Assembly (NCBI RefSeq): GCF_030733685.1
Contig: NZ_JASHIM010000005.1
Span: forward strand, 62,001-126,000
Direction of reading: 5' to 3'
Source of the DNA: Roseovarius sp. MMSF_3281
GTDB lineage: Bacteria > Pseudomonadota > Alphaproteobacteria > Rhodobacterales > Rhodobacteraceae
DNA length: 64,000 bases
The first letter of the stretch is position 1. Every line of letters begins with the position of its first letter. The position numbers and the translations under genes are program-made. A model generated the notes under the pieces. It saw nothing but the letters and a program-made list of their open reading frames with translations. It was not told where the DNA came from and ran no database searches. Positions 43,930 through 52,612 of this stretch are shown here, in pieces.

Positions 43930-45168
43930 CTATTCGGACAGGCCTACCGCCTTGAGCCGCAGATAAAGCCGCTTGCGCGGGATCGACAGCATTGCAGCCG
44001 CATCGCCCTTGTGCCCGCCCGTTTCCACCAGTGTACGCTCCAGCAGGCTGCGTTCGAAATCGCGCATGGCTTCGTCATAGGACATGGTCAGCCCCGCATC
44101 GCGGGCCGTGGCCTTGAGGTCGACCGGAAGACCGATCACCAAACGGTCGGCCACATTGCGCAGTTCACGGACATTGCCGGGCCAGTCATGCGCCCGAAAA
44201 CGCTCGATCAGCGCCGTATCGACATGCGGCAGCCTTTTCCCCAATCGCGCCGCCCCCGTGCGAAGGAAATTTTCGAGCAGGATGAAAATATCCCGGTCAC
44301 GGCTGCGAAGCGGCGGCAGGCAGATCGTCGCGACATTTATCAGATAGTAAAGTTCCCTGGTCAGGACACCGCTTGCCATATGCGCATCGGGATCGCCGAT
44401 CATCGACACAATCACGCGCGGGCGTTGGCCTTGGCGCAGAAACTCCGCCAGATGGCTTTGCAGAAAGGCATCCATCTGATGTAGCGACCGCATGAACAGC
44501 GTGTCTTGCGGATCGGTCTGGCGCTCCAGTTCGGCCCGCAGGCTGTCTATGGTGGCAGTTGCGCAGTTGATGGTGTGAAATTCGCCCGTCAGTTCGGAAA
44601 ACTCGTGGATCGTGCGCGCGCCGAGTTCCTTGCCGGTGCCCGCCTCTCCGTAAAGCGTCACCGTCACGGGCAGCGGGGTCACGTTCAGCAATTCGTTTCG
44701 GCAGGCCTTCATGGCCTTCGACGTGCCAATCAGACGCGAGCGCATGTCACTGTAGCGTGCCACCCGGCGGCGCAGGCGATTGTTTTCAACGGCAAGCTTG
44801 CGAACTTTCAGCCCTCGGCGCAGCAGGCTGAGCAGGTAGTCGGGCTGTACCGGCTTTTCGAGAAAATCATACGCCCCCGCCCTGGTGGCGGCGATGGCCG
44901 TGCGCAGATCGCCATGACCCGTCAACATGACGAACGGAACCCCCGGCGCAGATTTGCGAGCAGCCTCAAGCACCGCGAGTCCGTCCATTTTCTGCATTCT
45001 GAAATCGCACAGAATGATGCCGTTCCATTCCGGATCGAGCTGCGCCAGCATCGCGTCGCCCTGTTCGAACGCGGCGGTCGGAAAGCCTTCGGCCTCCAGA
45101 AACTCGCATGTGGCTTCGCGGAAATCCTTGTCATCGTCCACAAGATAAATCAGCTTTTCATCCGTCAT
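43930..45168 (-). CDS. PgtA/DctD-like response regulator lacking GAFTGA
   Basis: This 412-residue protein has a receiver domain with Asp55 (ILCDFRMQKMDG), an AAA+ domain starting near residue 145 with a Walker A-like GEAGTGKE, and a C-terminal Fis-type HTH (GDAAAMLSIPRKRLYLRLKA). The GAFTGA loop that contacts sigma-54, normally about 60 residues after Walker A, is absent: the chain goes from FHTINCATATIDS directly to DTLFMRSLHQMD. It therefore probably acts without sigma-54, as has been seen for some NtrC-like proteins. Length and neighbours match Salmonella PgtA. Confidence 0.88.
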   Translation of the reverse strand: MTDEKLIYLVDDDKDFREATCEFLEAEGFPTAAFEQGDAMLAQLDPEWNGIILCDFRMQKMDGLAVLEAARKSAPGVPFVMLTGHGDLRTAIAATRAGAYDFLEKPVQPDYLLSLLRRGLKVRKLAVENNRLRRRVARYSDMRSRLIGTSKAMKACRNELLNVTPLPVTVTLYGEAGTGKELGARTIHEFSELTGEFHTINCATATIDSLRAELERQTDPQDTLFMRSLHQMDAFLQSHLAEFLRQGQRPRVIVSMIGDPDAHMASGVLTRELYYLINVATICLPPLRSRDRDIFILLENFLRTGAARLGKRLPHVDTALIERFRAHDWPGNVRELRNVADRLVIGLPVDLKATARDAGLTMSYDEAMRDFERSLLERTLVETGGHKGDAAAMLSIPRKRLYLRLKAVGLSE

Positions 45169-45171
45169 GGC

Positions 45172-47127
45172 TCATGTCCCTTTCGGCAAGATGACCGTGG
45201 CGCGCGTACCGCCCTCTGCCCGGTGCGCCAGGCGCAGGCCGCCGCCCATTCCGGTGATGATGTTATAGGAAATGGACAACCCCAGACCCAGACCTTCGCC
45301 GGGGGTTTTTGTTGTCACGAACGGATCGAAGGCGCGTTCGGGCTCCAGATCGCCCAGACCCACGCCGGTATCCAGCACCGAGAAGGCCACATTTTCCGGC
45401 GCTGCGGGCTCGGCCCGAAAGACGATACCGCCGGGGCCTGACGTGGCCGCAATCGCGTCAATCGCATTCGAGACCAGATTGACCACAACCTGTTCGATCA
45501 GAATGAAATCGCCGGTGGCGGTCATGTCGTTCAGGGTATCGTCGATGTCGACCGTGATCCCGTGATCATCCAACCGTGAGCGAAGCAATTCGCAGGCCGC
45601 GTCAATCACCTGCGAGAGACGGATCGTGTCGCGCCTGTATTCCGACGCGCGTGCAAAACGCCGCAAATGGCTGATGATGCGCTCCATCCGGGCAACCAGG
45701 TCGTCGATCTTTGCCGTCTGGCCCTGTGCCGTCGCCACATCGGCGCGCTCAAGTGCCTTCCCCGTCATGTGCAAACGCTGCCGAATTGCCCCAAGCGGCT
45801 GATTCAGCTCATGCGACAACCCCGCCGACAGGTTGCCAAGCGCGGCCATCTTGCCCGTCTGAACAAGCTCGGACTGGGTTTGCTGAAGCTGTTCGATCGC
45901 ACGGTCGCGCTCTTGCACAGAGTCGCGAAAGGCCGCGACCGCCCCGGCAAGCTGCGAGATTTCATCGTTGCGCGCCGGAAGGTCCACAAGGCGGGGCTGT
46001 CGCCCTTCGGCGATTGCACGCATCGCGGCGGTAAGATGATCCAGCGGGAGAATGATTGCGGGACGGATATATGCGAAAAGGATGATCAGCGCGGCCAGTG
46101 CCGCGAATATCGTCATCCCCACCAAAAGACGAACCGTGCGCGAAGCGCTGGTTTCGAACGCCTCGCTCGTACTGAGGATTTCGGCGCGGCGATCCGCAGA
46201 CAGATCCTGAACAAGCGATTGAAGCGCGGACAGGCCCGAAAGGCTGGCCTCAAGCTGCTGACTGAGAATTCTGCGCTCCTCCAGCCAGCTGCGGCGGACC
46301 GAAACGATACTGCCCTGCCCGACGGCGATCTGGTTCAAGGCCTCGATCGACTGCCGCAAAGTGACATACTCCGCCTTGAGCGGCAGCCTCTGAAGCTGTC
46401 CGTTGAGGCGGCTCAGCGCATCCGACAAAAGCCCGGCAAATTGTTCAAGCTGTTCGTTCTGCATGCTCGCCGAACCTTCCACCGCCAGGGTGCTTGCGAT
46501 CGAAGCTTCGGTGCCGATATCCACGAACGTGCGGTAAAGCGCCTGTTCGGCCATCAGGACCTCGGCCTGCCTGCGGCGTTCCTCGGGGTCGTTTTCCTGC
46601 GTCAGGCCACGGATCAATGCCGCGATGTTGAAAGAAAAGTCCGCGACCAGTGGTGTGGTTTCGTCCTGAATATCCACGTTGATCCAACGCAGCCTGTTGA
46701 CCTGCCCGCGCAAGGTGGTCTCGAACCGGCGGGCGCGATCCAGTGACCGGATCACCCCGGCCAGTTGCCTTTGCAGGTCCAGCGATTGCGCCTGCATTTC
46801 GGGTGTACTGAAGGAGTTGCGCAGCATCTGGTTCAACTGATCCACCGAGACCCGCAGATCGTTTTCGAACGTATTGGGCGTGTCGGCATTTGAATAGAGA
46901 ATCCGATTGCTCAGCACCGCCAGGTCCGATGCCTGCGCAGCCAGATCGGTGGTTTGCATCAACCGGGGCGTATGTTCGGTGCTGAAGGTGTGAACCAGAG
47001 CCTGGGCATTGCCCAGCCAATACAAAGCAATCCCGATCACCGCCCATGTCAACAGAACCGCCGTGACGATCATCAGGAAAAGCCGTGTCCAGATCTTCGG
47101 CAGCAGCCGGTCGAACAGGCGCTTCAT
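45172..47127 (-). CDS. PgtB-like sensor histidine kinase
   Basis: This 651-residue kinase has a first membrane helix (residues 12-35), a long helical periplasmic sensor (about 36-325), a second membrane helix near residue 340, a HAMP domain and a short coiled coil. The H box is GLSHELNQPLGAIRQRL near residue 433. N and G boxes are VNLVSNAIDAI, LDTGVGLGD and GEGLGLGLSISYNI. The sensor resembles four-helix-bundle types (PgtB/TorS) that read a periplasmic binding protein rather than the ligand itself. It overlaps the binding-protein-like gene by four bases. Confidence 0.88.
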   Translation of the reverse strand: MKRLFDRLLPKIWTRLFLMIVTAVLLTWAVIGIALYWLGNAQALVHTFSTEHTPRLMQTTDLAAQASDLAVLSNRILYSNADTPNTFENDLRVSVDQLNQMLRNSFSTPEMQAQSLDLQRQLAGVIRSLDRARRFETTLRGQVNRLRWINVDIQDETTPLVADFSFNIAALIRGLTQENDPEERRRQAEVLMAEQALYRTFVDIGTEASIASTLAVEGSASMQNEQLEQFAGLLSDALSRLNGQLQRLPLKAEYVTLRQSIEALNQIAVGQGSIVSVRRSWLEERRILSQQLEASLSGLSALQSLVQDLSADRRAEILSTSEAFETSASRTVRLLVGMTIFAALAALIILFAYIRPAIILPLDHLTAAMRAIAEGRQPRLVDLPARNDEISQLAGAVAAFRDSVQERDRAIEQLQQTQSELVQTGKMAALGNLSAGLSHELNQPLGAIRQRLHMTGKALERADVATAQGQTAKIDDLVARMERIISHLRRFARASEYRRDTIRLSQVIDAACELLRSRLDDHGITVDIDDTLNDMTATGDFILIEQVVVNLVSNAIDAIAATSGPGGIVFRAEPAAPENVAFSVLDTGVGLGDLEPERAFDPFVTTKTPGEGLGLGLSISYNIITGMGGGLRLAHRAEGGTRATVILPKGT

Positions 47128-48365
47128 GGAAGATACCTTTTCTGGAGGTCCGAAAGCGCACGTTCCGCTGCCTCAAGCTGCGTAATGACCCGCACCCGCC
47201 AATCCTCTGCCAGCGAGCGCATATGCGGGTCCATCCGGATCAGCGAGGTGTTGCGCAACCCCGCATCGGCCCCTGTCGCCAGCGTAGCCTCGTCTTCGGT
47301 GGCAACGACGGTGGTCAGCAGTTCGTGAACCCGATCAAGGTACGCCGCCGGTGCATATGGTTTCAGGTCATGGTGCATACGCCAGAGCGTGCGGCGGCGA
47401 TCCAGTTGTTCGGTGATCATCAGGTCGAAAAGGGTATTCACCGCCCAGTAGCGATCCGCCGAGGTTTCGGCATCGTATTCGAACCATGTCAGTTTCAACG
47501 CATCCACGATTTCCGTGGGCAGCCTGTCTTTCACCTCGGCGCGGATATCCGGATTATAGGGCACGCGTGAAATTCCGGGCGAAAGCAGGGTCAACTGCCC
47601 TTCCCGCGATAGTACGGCACTCAGGAAGGCACAGGCCGCATCCGGATCGCGGCCATTGCGCAAAATCCCGATCTGCGCAGGCGCAACCACCAGGGGACGC
47701 CCATACTGAAACCTCAGAAAGGCGCTGTTGGCCTGTGACAGAAAGTCGATCGTCAGACCGATATCGAACCTGTCGTTCACAAGCCCGTCGGGCACCCCGA
47801 AACTACGCGCCGTGAGTGTGGACAGATTGGCCGACATGCCCAGAATGAAGGCCCAGCCGTCCTGCCAGCCCCTGACCTGCAAAAGCTGCTCGATCAGCAT
47901 ATGGGTCGATCCCGACCGCGCCGGGCGCGCCATCGCCAGACGATTGCGGTATAACGGGCGCCTCAGGTCATTCCATTCGGCCGGCATGAACAGGTCCGAA
48001 TCCCTGCGCCGCGCCCATCCGACCGAGGACAGCGCGAATGCGGCCACCGGCGGCGGCCCGTCCGGCCCGCAAACATCGCCATCGGTAAAGGCATCGCTGC
48101 GCGACAGTATTTCAAATGCCTCGGGCGAGGACGCCCAGAATACATCGAAGCCACGTTCGTTGCCGCGCAATATCTCGTCGATCCCGGCAATGGTGTTCTT
48201 GTTGAGCACCTGCGCGGCACCGTTCTCTGTCCGGGATATGAAAAGATCTACATAGGGCTCCGACACACTGGGCGGCAGGGATGTCAGAACCCGCAGATCG
48301 GCTGCGCTGACCGTACCGGACAGGCAGGCCCACAGGCTTATCAATATGACCGCCGGATACCGCAT
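47124..48365 (-). CDS. PgtC-like periplasmic binding protein (signalling)
   Basis: This is 413 residues from the ATG at 48365, where a signal peptide begins (RYPAVILISLWACLSGTVSA). It is a solute-binding-protein fold with FWASSPEAFEIL, RSGSTHMLIEQLLQVRGWQD and SFGVPDGLVNDRFDIGLTID. The importer's binding protein has matching FWASAPDAFEVL, RSGTTHLTVETVLQGDGWDD and SFGVPDGVNTGSFGLGIVID. Encoded next to the sensor kinase, it probably carries the ligand signal to the kinase, as PgtC does. No good ribosome site is seen at 48365; a nine-codon frame with a strong one lies just upstream. Confidence 0.82.
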   Translation of the reverse strand: MRYPAVILISLWACLSGTVSAADLRVLTSLPPSVSEPYVDLFISRTENGAAQVLNKNTIAGIDEILRGNERGFDVFWASSPEAFEILSRSDAFTDGDVCGPDGPPPVAAFALSSVGWARRRDSDLFMPAEWNDLRRPLYRNRLAMARPARSGSTHMLIEQLLQVRGWQDGWAFILGMSANLSTLTARSFGVPDGLVNDRFDIGLTIDFLSQANSAFLRFQYGRPLVVAPAQIGILRNGRDPDAACAFLSAVLSREGQLTLLSPGISRVPYNPDIRAEVKDRLPTEIVDALKLTWFEYDAETSADRYWAVNTLFDLMITEQLDRRRTLWRMHHDLKPYAPAAYLDRVHELLTTVVATEDEATLATGADAGLRNTSLIRMDPHMRSLAEDWRVRVITQLEAAERALSDLQKRYLP

Positions 48366-48382
48366 GGGTGCAGGATACCGGG

Positions 48383-48409
48383 TCAGCGCGTTTTGAAAAG
48401 CACTGACAT
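48383..48409 (-). promoter_or_regulatory. Possible leader peptide ahead of the PgtC-like gene
   Basis: Read leftward, GGAGGAG is followed by ATG and seven more codons (MSVLFKTR) and a stop at 48383, 17 bases before the PgtC-like start, which itself has no clear ribosome site. Translation of the mini-frame could feed ribosomes to the main start by coupling. It may also be chance. Confidence 0.35.
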
Positions 48410-48588
48410 TCTCCTCCGCCCTCACGGATGAAACACCCTGCTTTGCGCGGGAAGGCAGACGGGCTATCATCCCGATGAGCCTGTAGGCATCAAAGGGCTG
48501 GCATTTGTGGGTCGGGCAATTTGCGACCGCCTGACCTTTGTGTCCAACTGGCCGCACCGTGATCCCGAAACGGTGTTGTCAGATTAAC

Positions 48589-48756
48589 TCGACGGACCGG
48601 CAGATGGCTGTTCTCCGCTCGATTATTCAACCCCTTGTGCGAGCGATGTTCGAGCCCCGGTGCGACCTCGCGTTTGGTTGCGCCGTAGGATCGCAGCTTG
48701 TCCGTGGCGATGCGTCTCGTCGGGCACTTTCGTTGGGGCGCGCGCGCTGACACCAT
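48589..48756 (-). pseudogene. IS6-family transposase fragment
   Basis: Read leftward, the frame contains RRIATDKLRSYGATKREVAP, then GLEHRSHKGLNNRAENSHLP, the conserved last-third of an IS6-family DDE domain of the same subfamily as the broken copy at 0.4-1.1 kb. The C-terminal continuation is lost, and the part to the right (48757-48838) is too decayed to assign with confidence. No ends are visible. Confidence 0.75.
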
Positions 48757-48839
48757 TGCGGCGGGCGATGATCAATCGCGCGTCCGCCGGTCTGATGGGG
48801 GTTGCGGCGTTCCTGTTGTCGAGAACCGAAAGAGCCACT

Positions 48840-48955
48840 TAAAGCGTTTCGCGAAAAACCTGAATCACAGATTTTCGCGAAACGCAGTGCTCCGCTCAAT
48901 CGTTGCACGCGTTCCGCCTTTCGCCGATGTCTCGGGTTAAAGGCGGAACGCTTTA
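48840..48955 (+). repeat. 116-bp double-hairpin element, copy 1
   Basis: The element has terminal inverted TAAAGCGTT and AACGCTTTA and two internal stems. Stem 1 is GCGTTTCGCGAAAA facing TTTTCGCGAAACGC. Stem 2 is GCGTTCCGCCTTT facing AAAGGCGGAACGC. A 29-base spacer (AGTGCTCCGC to GTTGCAC) lies between the hairpins. An inverted copy with two mismatches lies at 61045-61160. It encodes nothing recognisable. It looks like a MITE or a REP-type mobile palindrome. Confidence 0.85.
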
Positions 48956-49086
48956 GGGTCTGGACCCCTTAATCGGCTTGGAACCACCGTGCCGATGTCA
49001 TTCACGCTCCCGAACTGAAGGGGGCTTGCGAGCGCGCGCGAGCTTCACTACCTCTTGAGCATCCAACGACAGGAGTTTCCCTCGCC

Positions 49087-49191
49087 ATGGACATGACGCT
49101 CGCAACCCTCACCCCTTCGGTTTCATCGCGAGAACTCTTGTCCCATGCCTGCATCCATTGCTCTGTCCGGCCTGTCTTGGTCCATACCTGA
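49087..49191 (+). promoter_or_regulatory. Possible upstream ORF overlapping the ABC-F start
   Basis: A 34-codon frame begins at an ATG with AGGAG eleven bases upstream, reads [20 protein letters not shown] and continues past the ABC-F start, ending 47 bases into it. The ABC-F ATG has no good ribosome site of its own. Translated leaders are a known way of controlling ABC-F antibiotic-protection genes, so this may be regulatory. The evidence is weak. Confidence 0.3.
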
Positions 49192-50728
49192 CGGCACACC
49201 GCTCTTCACCGATCTCGACCTTACTTTCGGCTGCGAGCGTGCTGGCCTCGTCGGGCGTAACGGTGCCGGGAAAAGCACGCTTCTGCACCTGATCGCGGGC
49301 GATACGGCCCCGGCAACGGGCCAAGTCAGCATAACAGGCTCGGTCGCTGTGATGCGACAGGAGACGCTGGAACACCCCAACGAGACAATCGCTGACCTTC
49401 TGCGCGCAAGCCAGGCCCTGAACGTGATAGATCGGGCGGAGCAAGGTCAGGCGACCGCGAACGAGTTGGCCGACGCGGATTGGACCTTGCCCACCCGGAT
49501 CGAAGCCGCGCTTGCCAAAGTCGATCTCTCGGCCGATCCATGGACCCGGCTTGCCAGCTTGTCCGGTGGTCAGCGAAGCAGGGCGGCCCTGGGCGCGCTG
49601 ATCTTGGCAGAGCCGGATTTCCTGCTCATGGATGAACCGACGAACAATCTCGACCGGGCCGGACGCCGTGCGGTGATCGACCTTCTGCACAGTTGGACCG
49701 GTGGCGCGATCATAGCCAGCCATGATCGCGAGCTTCTGGAGGAAATGGATGCCATCGTCGAACTCACCTCCTTGGGTGCGGCCAGATATGGGGGCAACTA
49801 CAGCGTCTTCCGAGACCAGAAGGAACGCGAGCGCGCGGCCGCGGCGCAGGACCTCGTCCATGCGGAAAAGGCCCAAGCTGAGGCAGCGCGCCGTGCGCAA
49901 CAGGCCGCCGAACGCAAAGCCAGAAAAGACAGTGCTGGCCGCAAGTCCCGCGCGAAGGGGGACCAGCCGAAAATCCTGATGGATGCCGCAAAGGGCCGTG
50001 CGGAAGCATCTGGCGGCGCGGGCGCGCGCCTGCGTGAAGACCGCCGGGCGGCGGCCGAGGATGCCCTGTCCGCCGCCCGTGAGAAGGTCGAGGTACTGAA
50101 CCCTCTCCATATGGATATCGCACCAAGCGGTCTCCCGGTCGGCAAGACCGTCCTGATCATGGATCGCGTGACCGGCGGACATGACCCGGCTGCTCCGGTG
50201 ATCCAAGACTTCTCACTTACCATCACTGGACCCGAGCGCGTTGTGATCGCGGGCCGAAATGGCAGCGGCAAGACCTCCCTGCTCAAGCTCATCACCGGCG
50301 AGCTCACCCCGGCGACCGGTCACGCGCAGGCCTGTGTCCCTTGGGCGTTTCTGGACCAGCATGTTGGGATGCTCGATCCTGACCGAACCCTCCTTGAGAC
50401 CTTCCGTGATCTGAACGCGCAGGCCACGACACGAACGGCCCATGCCGCCTTGGCCCGGTTCGGGTTTCGTGCCGCCGATGCCCTGCGCCGCGCCGGGGGG
50501 CTAAGCGGGGGTGAAAAACTGCGCGCGGGCCTCGCCTGCGCTCTGGGCGCGACGCCACCGCCGCAACTTCTGATCCTCGACGAGCCGACGAACCATCTTG
50601 ACCTGGAAGGGGTCGAAGCGCTGGAAGCGGCCCTGACATGCTACGATGGCGCGGTGGTGGTCGTCAGTCACGATCAAGCGTTCCTAAATTCACTTCGAGC
50701 GGACCGGATAGTTTCATTGAAGGAATGA
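49145..50728 (+). CDS. ABC-F family ATPase (ribosome-associated)
   Basis: This 527-residue cytoplasmic protein has two ABC domains and no membrane segment. Domain 1 has GRNGAGKST near residue 37, LSGGQRSR near residue 140 and [11 protein letters not shown]. Domain 2 has GRNGSGKTS near residue 371, LSGGEKLR and [11 protein letters not shown]. The linker (about 225-320) is rich in alanine, lysine and arginine. ABC-F proteins bind the ribosomal E site and act in translation or antibiotic protection. It differs from the housekeeping EttA/Uup layout by its short, highly charged linker. It stands alone just inside the left 116-bp repeat. Confidence 0.88.
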   Translation: MPASIALSGLSWSIPDGTPLFTDLDLTFGCERAGLVGRNGAGKSTLLHLIAGDTAPATGQVSITGSVAVMRQETLEHPNETIADLLRASQALNVIDRAEQGQATANELADADWTLPTRIEAALAKVDLSADPWTRLASLSGGQRSRAALGALILAEPDFLLMDEPTNNLDRAGRRAVIDLLHSWTGGAIIASHDRELLEEMDAIVELTSLGAARYGGNYSVFRDQKERERAAAAQDLVHAEKAQAEAARRAQQAAERKARKDSAGRKSRAKGDQPKILMDAAKGRAEASGGAGARLREDRRAAAEDALSAAREKVEVLNPLHMDIAPSGLPVGKTVLIMDRVTGGHDPAAPVIQDFSLTITGPERVVIAGRNGSGKTSLLKLITGELTPATGHAQACVPWAFLDQHVGMLDPDRTLLETFRDLNAQATTRTAHAALARFGFRAADALRRAGGLSGGEKLRAGLACALGATPPPQLLILDEPTNHLDLEGVEALEAALTCYDGAVVVVSHDQAFLNSLRADRIVSLKE

Positions 50729-50795
50729 CCGCTTCGCCCCGCAGTCCAGTCCCCCAGGCGGAGCGCGGTGGACAACCGGCCTGAGCCCATACTGA

Positions 50796-51425
50796 CTACT
50801 GTCGCGAAATCGACTTGAGACCCAACATGATCGCTGCAACGATCATGAAGCTGCCTCCGATGCGCTCTATCCAAACTTTCGCAGCCCCTTTGAATCGAGC
50901 CGCGATCCAACTTGCCCCGGCCCCGTAAGCTGAAAGAAACAGCCCATCCATGATAATGTATGTCGCGGACAAAGTTAGAAACTGAGGCCAGAACGAGTGG
51001 TCAGCGGCTATGAACTGCGGAAAAAGAGCTGCAAAGAAGACAACAGCTTTGGGGTTGGCTGCCGACGTAAGAAATCCTTGCATCCAGAGATTGCCGAGCG
51101 ACACGTTTCGTTCAGTGTCATTGGCTAGGGGACTACCGGGTTTTGCTCTTCTTATCATACGGATGCCGAGCCAGATCAGGTAAGCAACTCCAGCCCACTT
51201 AATAAATGCGAGCGCAGCACCTGAAGCCGCGATGATCGCTGCCAAACCCAAACCCGCCGCCAGCATTTGCAGAGAGTTTGCTGAAAGATCACCCGCCGCA
51301 GTTGCGAGTGACCTTCGAAGTCCATGAGCCCCGCTATTAGACAACATAAGAAGCTGGCTCGGCCCTGGCGTGCTCATCAAGGCGAGTACGGTTGCTGCGT
51401 AAATCGTCCAGATTTCAAATGTCAT
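50796..51425 (-). CDS. LysE/RhtB-family amino-acid exporter
   Basis: This 209-residue membrane protein has about six helices and the family motif TPGPSQLLMLSNSGAHG near residue 19, followed by KWAGVAYLIWLGIRMIRRA near residue 75 and an F-x-T-S-A-A-N-P-K-A segment near residue 118. It exports amino acids or similar small amphiphiles by proton exchange. It converges with the ABC-F gene and is not obviously in an operon. Codon usage is slightly less GC-rich than its neighbours, which is compatible with separate acquisition. Confidence 0.9.
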   Translation of the reverse strand: MTFEIWTIYAATVLALMSTPGPSQLLMLSNSGAHGLRRSLATAAGDLSANSLQMLAAGLGLAAIIAASGAALAFIKWAGVAYLIWLGIRMIRRAKPGSPLANDTERNVSLGNLWMQGFLTSAANPKAVVFFAALFPQFIAADHSFWPQFLTLSATYIIMDGLFLSAYGAGASWIAARFKGAAKVWIERIGGSFMIVAAIMLGLKSISRQ

Positions 51426-51625
51426 AAGTTGCTCCCAATTTGTCCATGCAAGCTAACATCCGTTTAGAAAATGATCACCCCTACCAGATGGGAGCTCCAT
51501 CCGCGGCGTCGTCCTTCAGGTGCCTTGTGGCATACGATTGCTCCGAGCCCATTCTACGGAATGCTGCAGAGCGCACGAAAGGCAACTTTTCTCGGAGACC
51601 TTCGGTATCGGTACGCGGTGCCGCC

Positions 51626-52498
51626 TCAAGAGGCCATCTTTACAAACGCCGCTGTGGCGGGGCTTGGCTCAAGGACGGCCAGACATAGCGGGAAGTCCGC
51701 ACCGGCCGCAGCAATGGATCGATAGGTTACTTGGCCGGGGCGGAATTGCTGCATACTTTCCGGGACAATCGCCACGCCGGCGCCGACCGCGACGAGAGAC
51801 AAGACGGCATGAATCCCATGCGCCTCTTGCGTTACCCGAGGTACGAACCCTGCCTCGGCGCACAGCCGAATGACCTGAAGATGGAAGCCGCGTCCCTCGA
51901 CCATAGGCCATAGTACGAAATCCTCGTCAGCAATGTCAGGCAGGCAAAGATCGTCTTTATCGGCCAGATGATGGTCCGATGGCAGGGCGATGGAGAGCTT
52001 GTCCTTGTCAAAGTCGCGAAGCTCGATGCCTGCGGTCTGCGCGATTGGCGGGATGATGACTCCGGCATCCAGTGAGCCGCCCCGTAGGCCTGCGATTTGG
52101 CTTGCCGTCGTTGCCTCACGCAGTTCCAGCCGAACATGTGGTCGCGCATTTCTGAATTCCCGGATCGTGTCGGGCAGCCGACCATAAAGCGCGCTTCCGA
52201 CGTAACCAAGCCGGATGAGCCCCGTGCGGCCTGCGGCCGTGTCACGCGCTGTGGTGATTGCGTGGTCGGCTTGGCGCAACGTCTCGCGAGCTTCACGAAG
52301 GAAGGTTAGCCCGGCGGCGGTCAGGCCCAGAACCCGGTTCTGCCCCCGGTCGAGCAACTCGATGCCGAGATCCTCTTCGAGCTTTCGGATCGCGACCGTC
52401 AGGGGCGGCTGCGACATGCCGAGCCGGTTGGCCGCACGGTGGAAATGACGCTCCTCGGCAACGGCGACGAATTGTTCCATCTTTCGAAGATCAATCAT
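51626..52498 (-). CDS. LysR-family transcriptional regulator
   Basis: This is 290 residues from the ATG at 52498 (MIDLRKMEQFVAVAEERHFH). An upstream in-frame ATG at 52555 would reach into the divergent promoter and is less likely. The HTH reads FHRAANRLGMSQPPLTVAIR, and the effector domain runs from about residue 90 to the end. It diverges from the SDR/SMP-30 gene pair across about 114 bases and is its probable regulator. Confidence 0.88.
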   Translation of the reverse strand: MIDLRKMEQFVAVAEERHFHRAANRLGMSQPPLTVAIRKLEEDLGIELLDRGQNRVLGLTAAGLTFLREARETLRQADHAITTARDTAAGRTGLIRLGYVGSALYGRLPDTIREFRNARPHVRLELREATTASQIAGLRGGSLDAGVIIPPIAQTAGIELRDFDKDKLSIALPSDHHLADKDDLCLPDIADEDFVLWPMVEGRGFHLQVIRLCAEAGFVPRVTQEAHGIHAVLSLVAVGAGVAIVPESMQQFRPGQVTYRSIAAAGADFPLCLAVLEPSPATAAFVKMAS

Positions 52499-52612
52499 TC
52501 CGCGCCCGATGGCAGGTGTAACTTTTGATATGTCAGGCATATTGAATAAGACCATATTTTATATTGGAAGTATCATACCGACATGGCCATCTTCCCCGCA
52601 ATGGAGGATGCC

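Noticed and set aside
48840..48955. Simple rho-independent terminator
   Set aside because: The structure has two hairpins with spacer, mirrored ends and no T tract, and an almost identical inverted copy exists 12 kb away, so it is a repeat element first.
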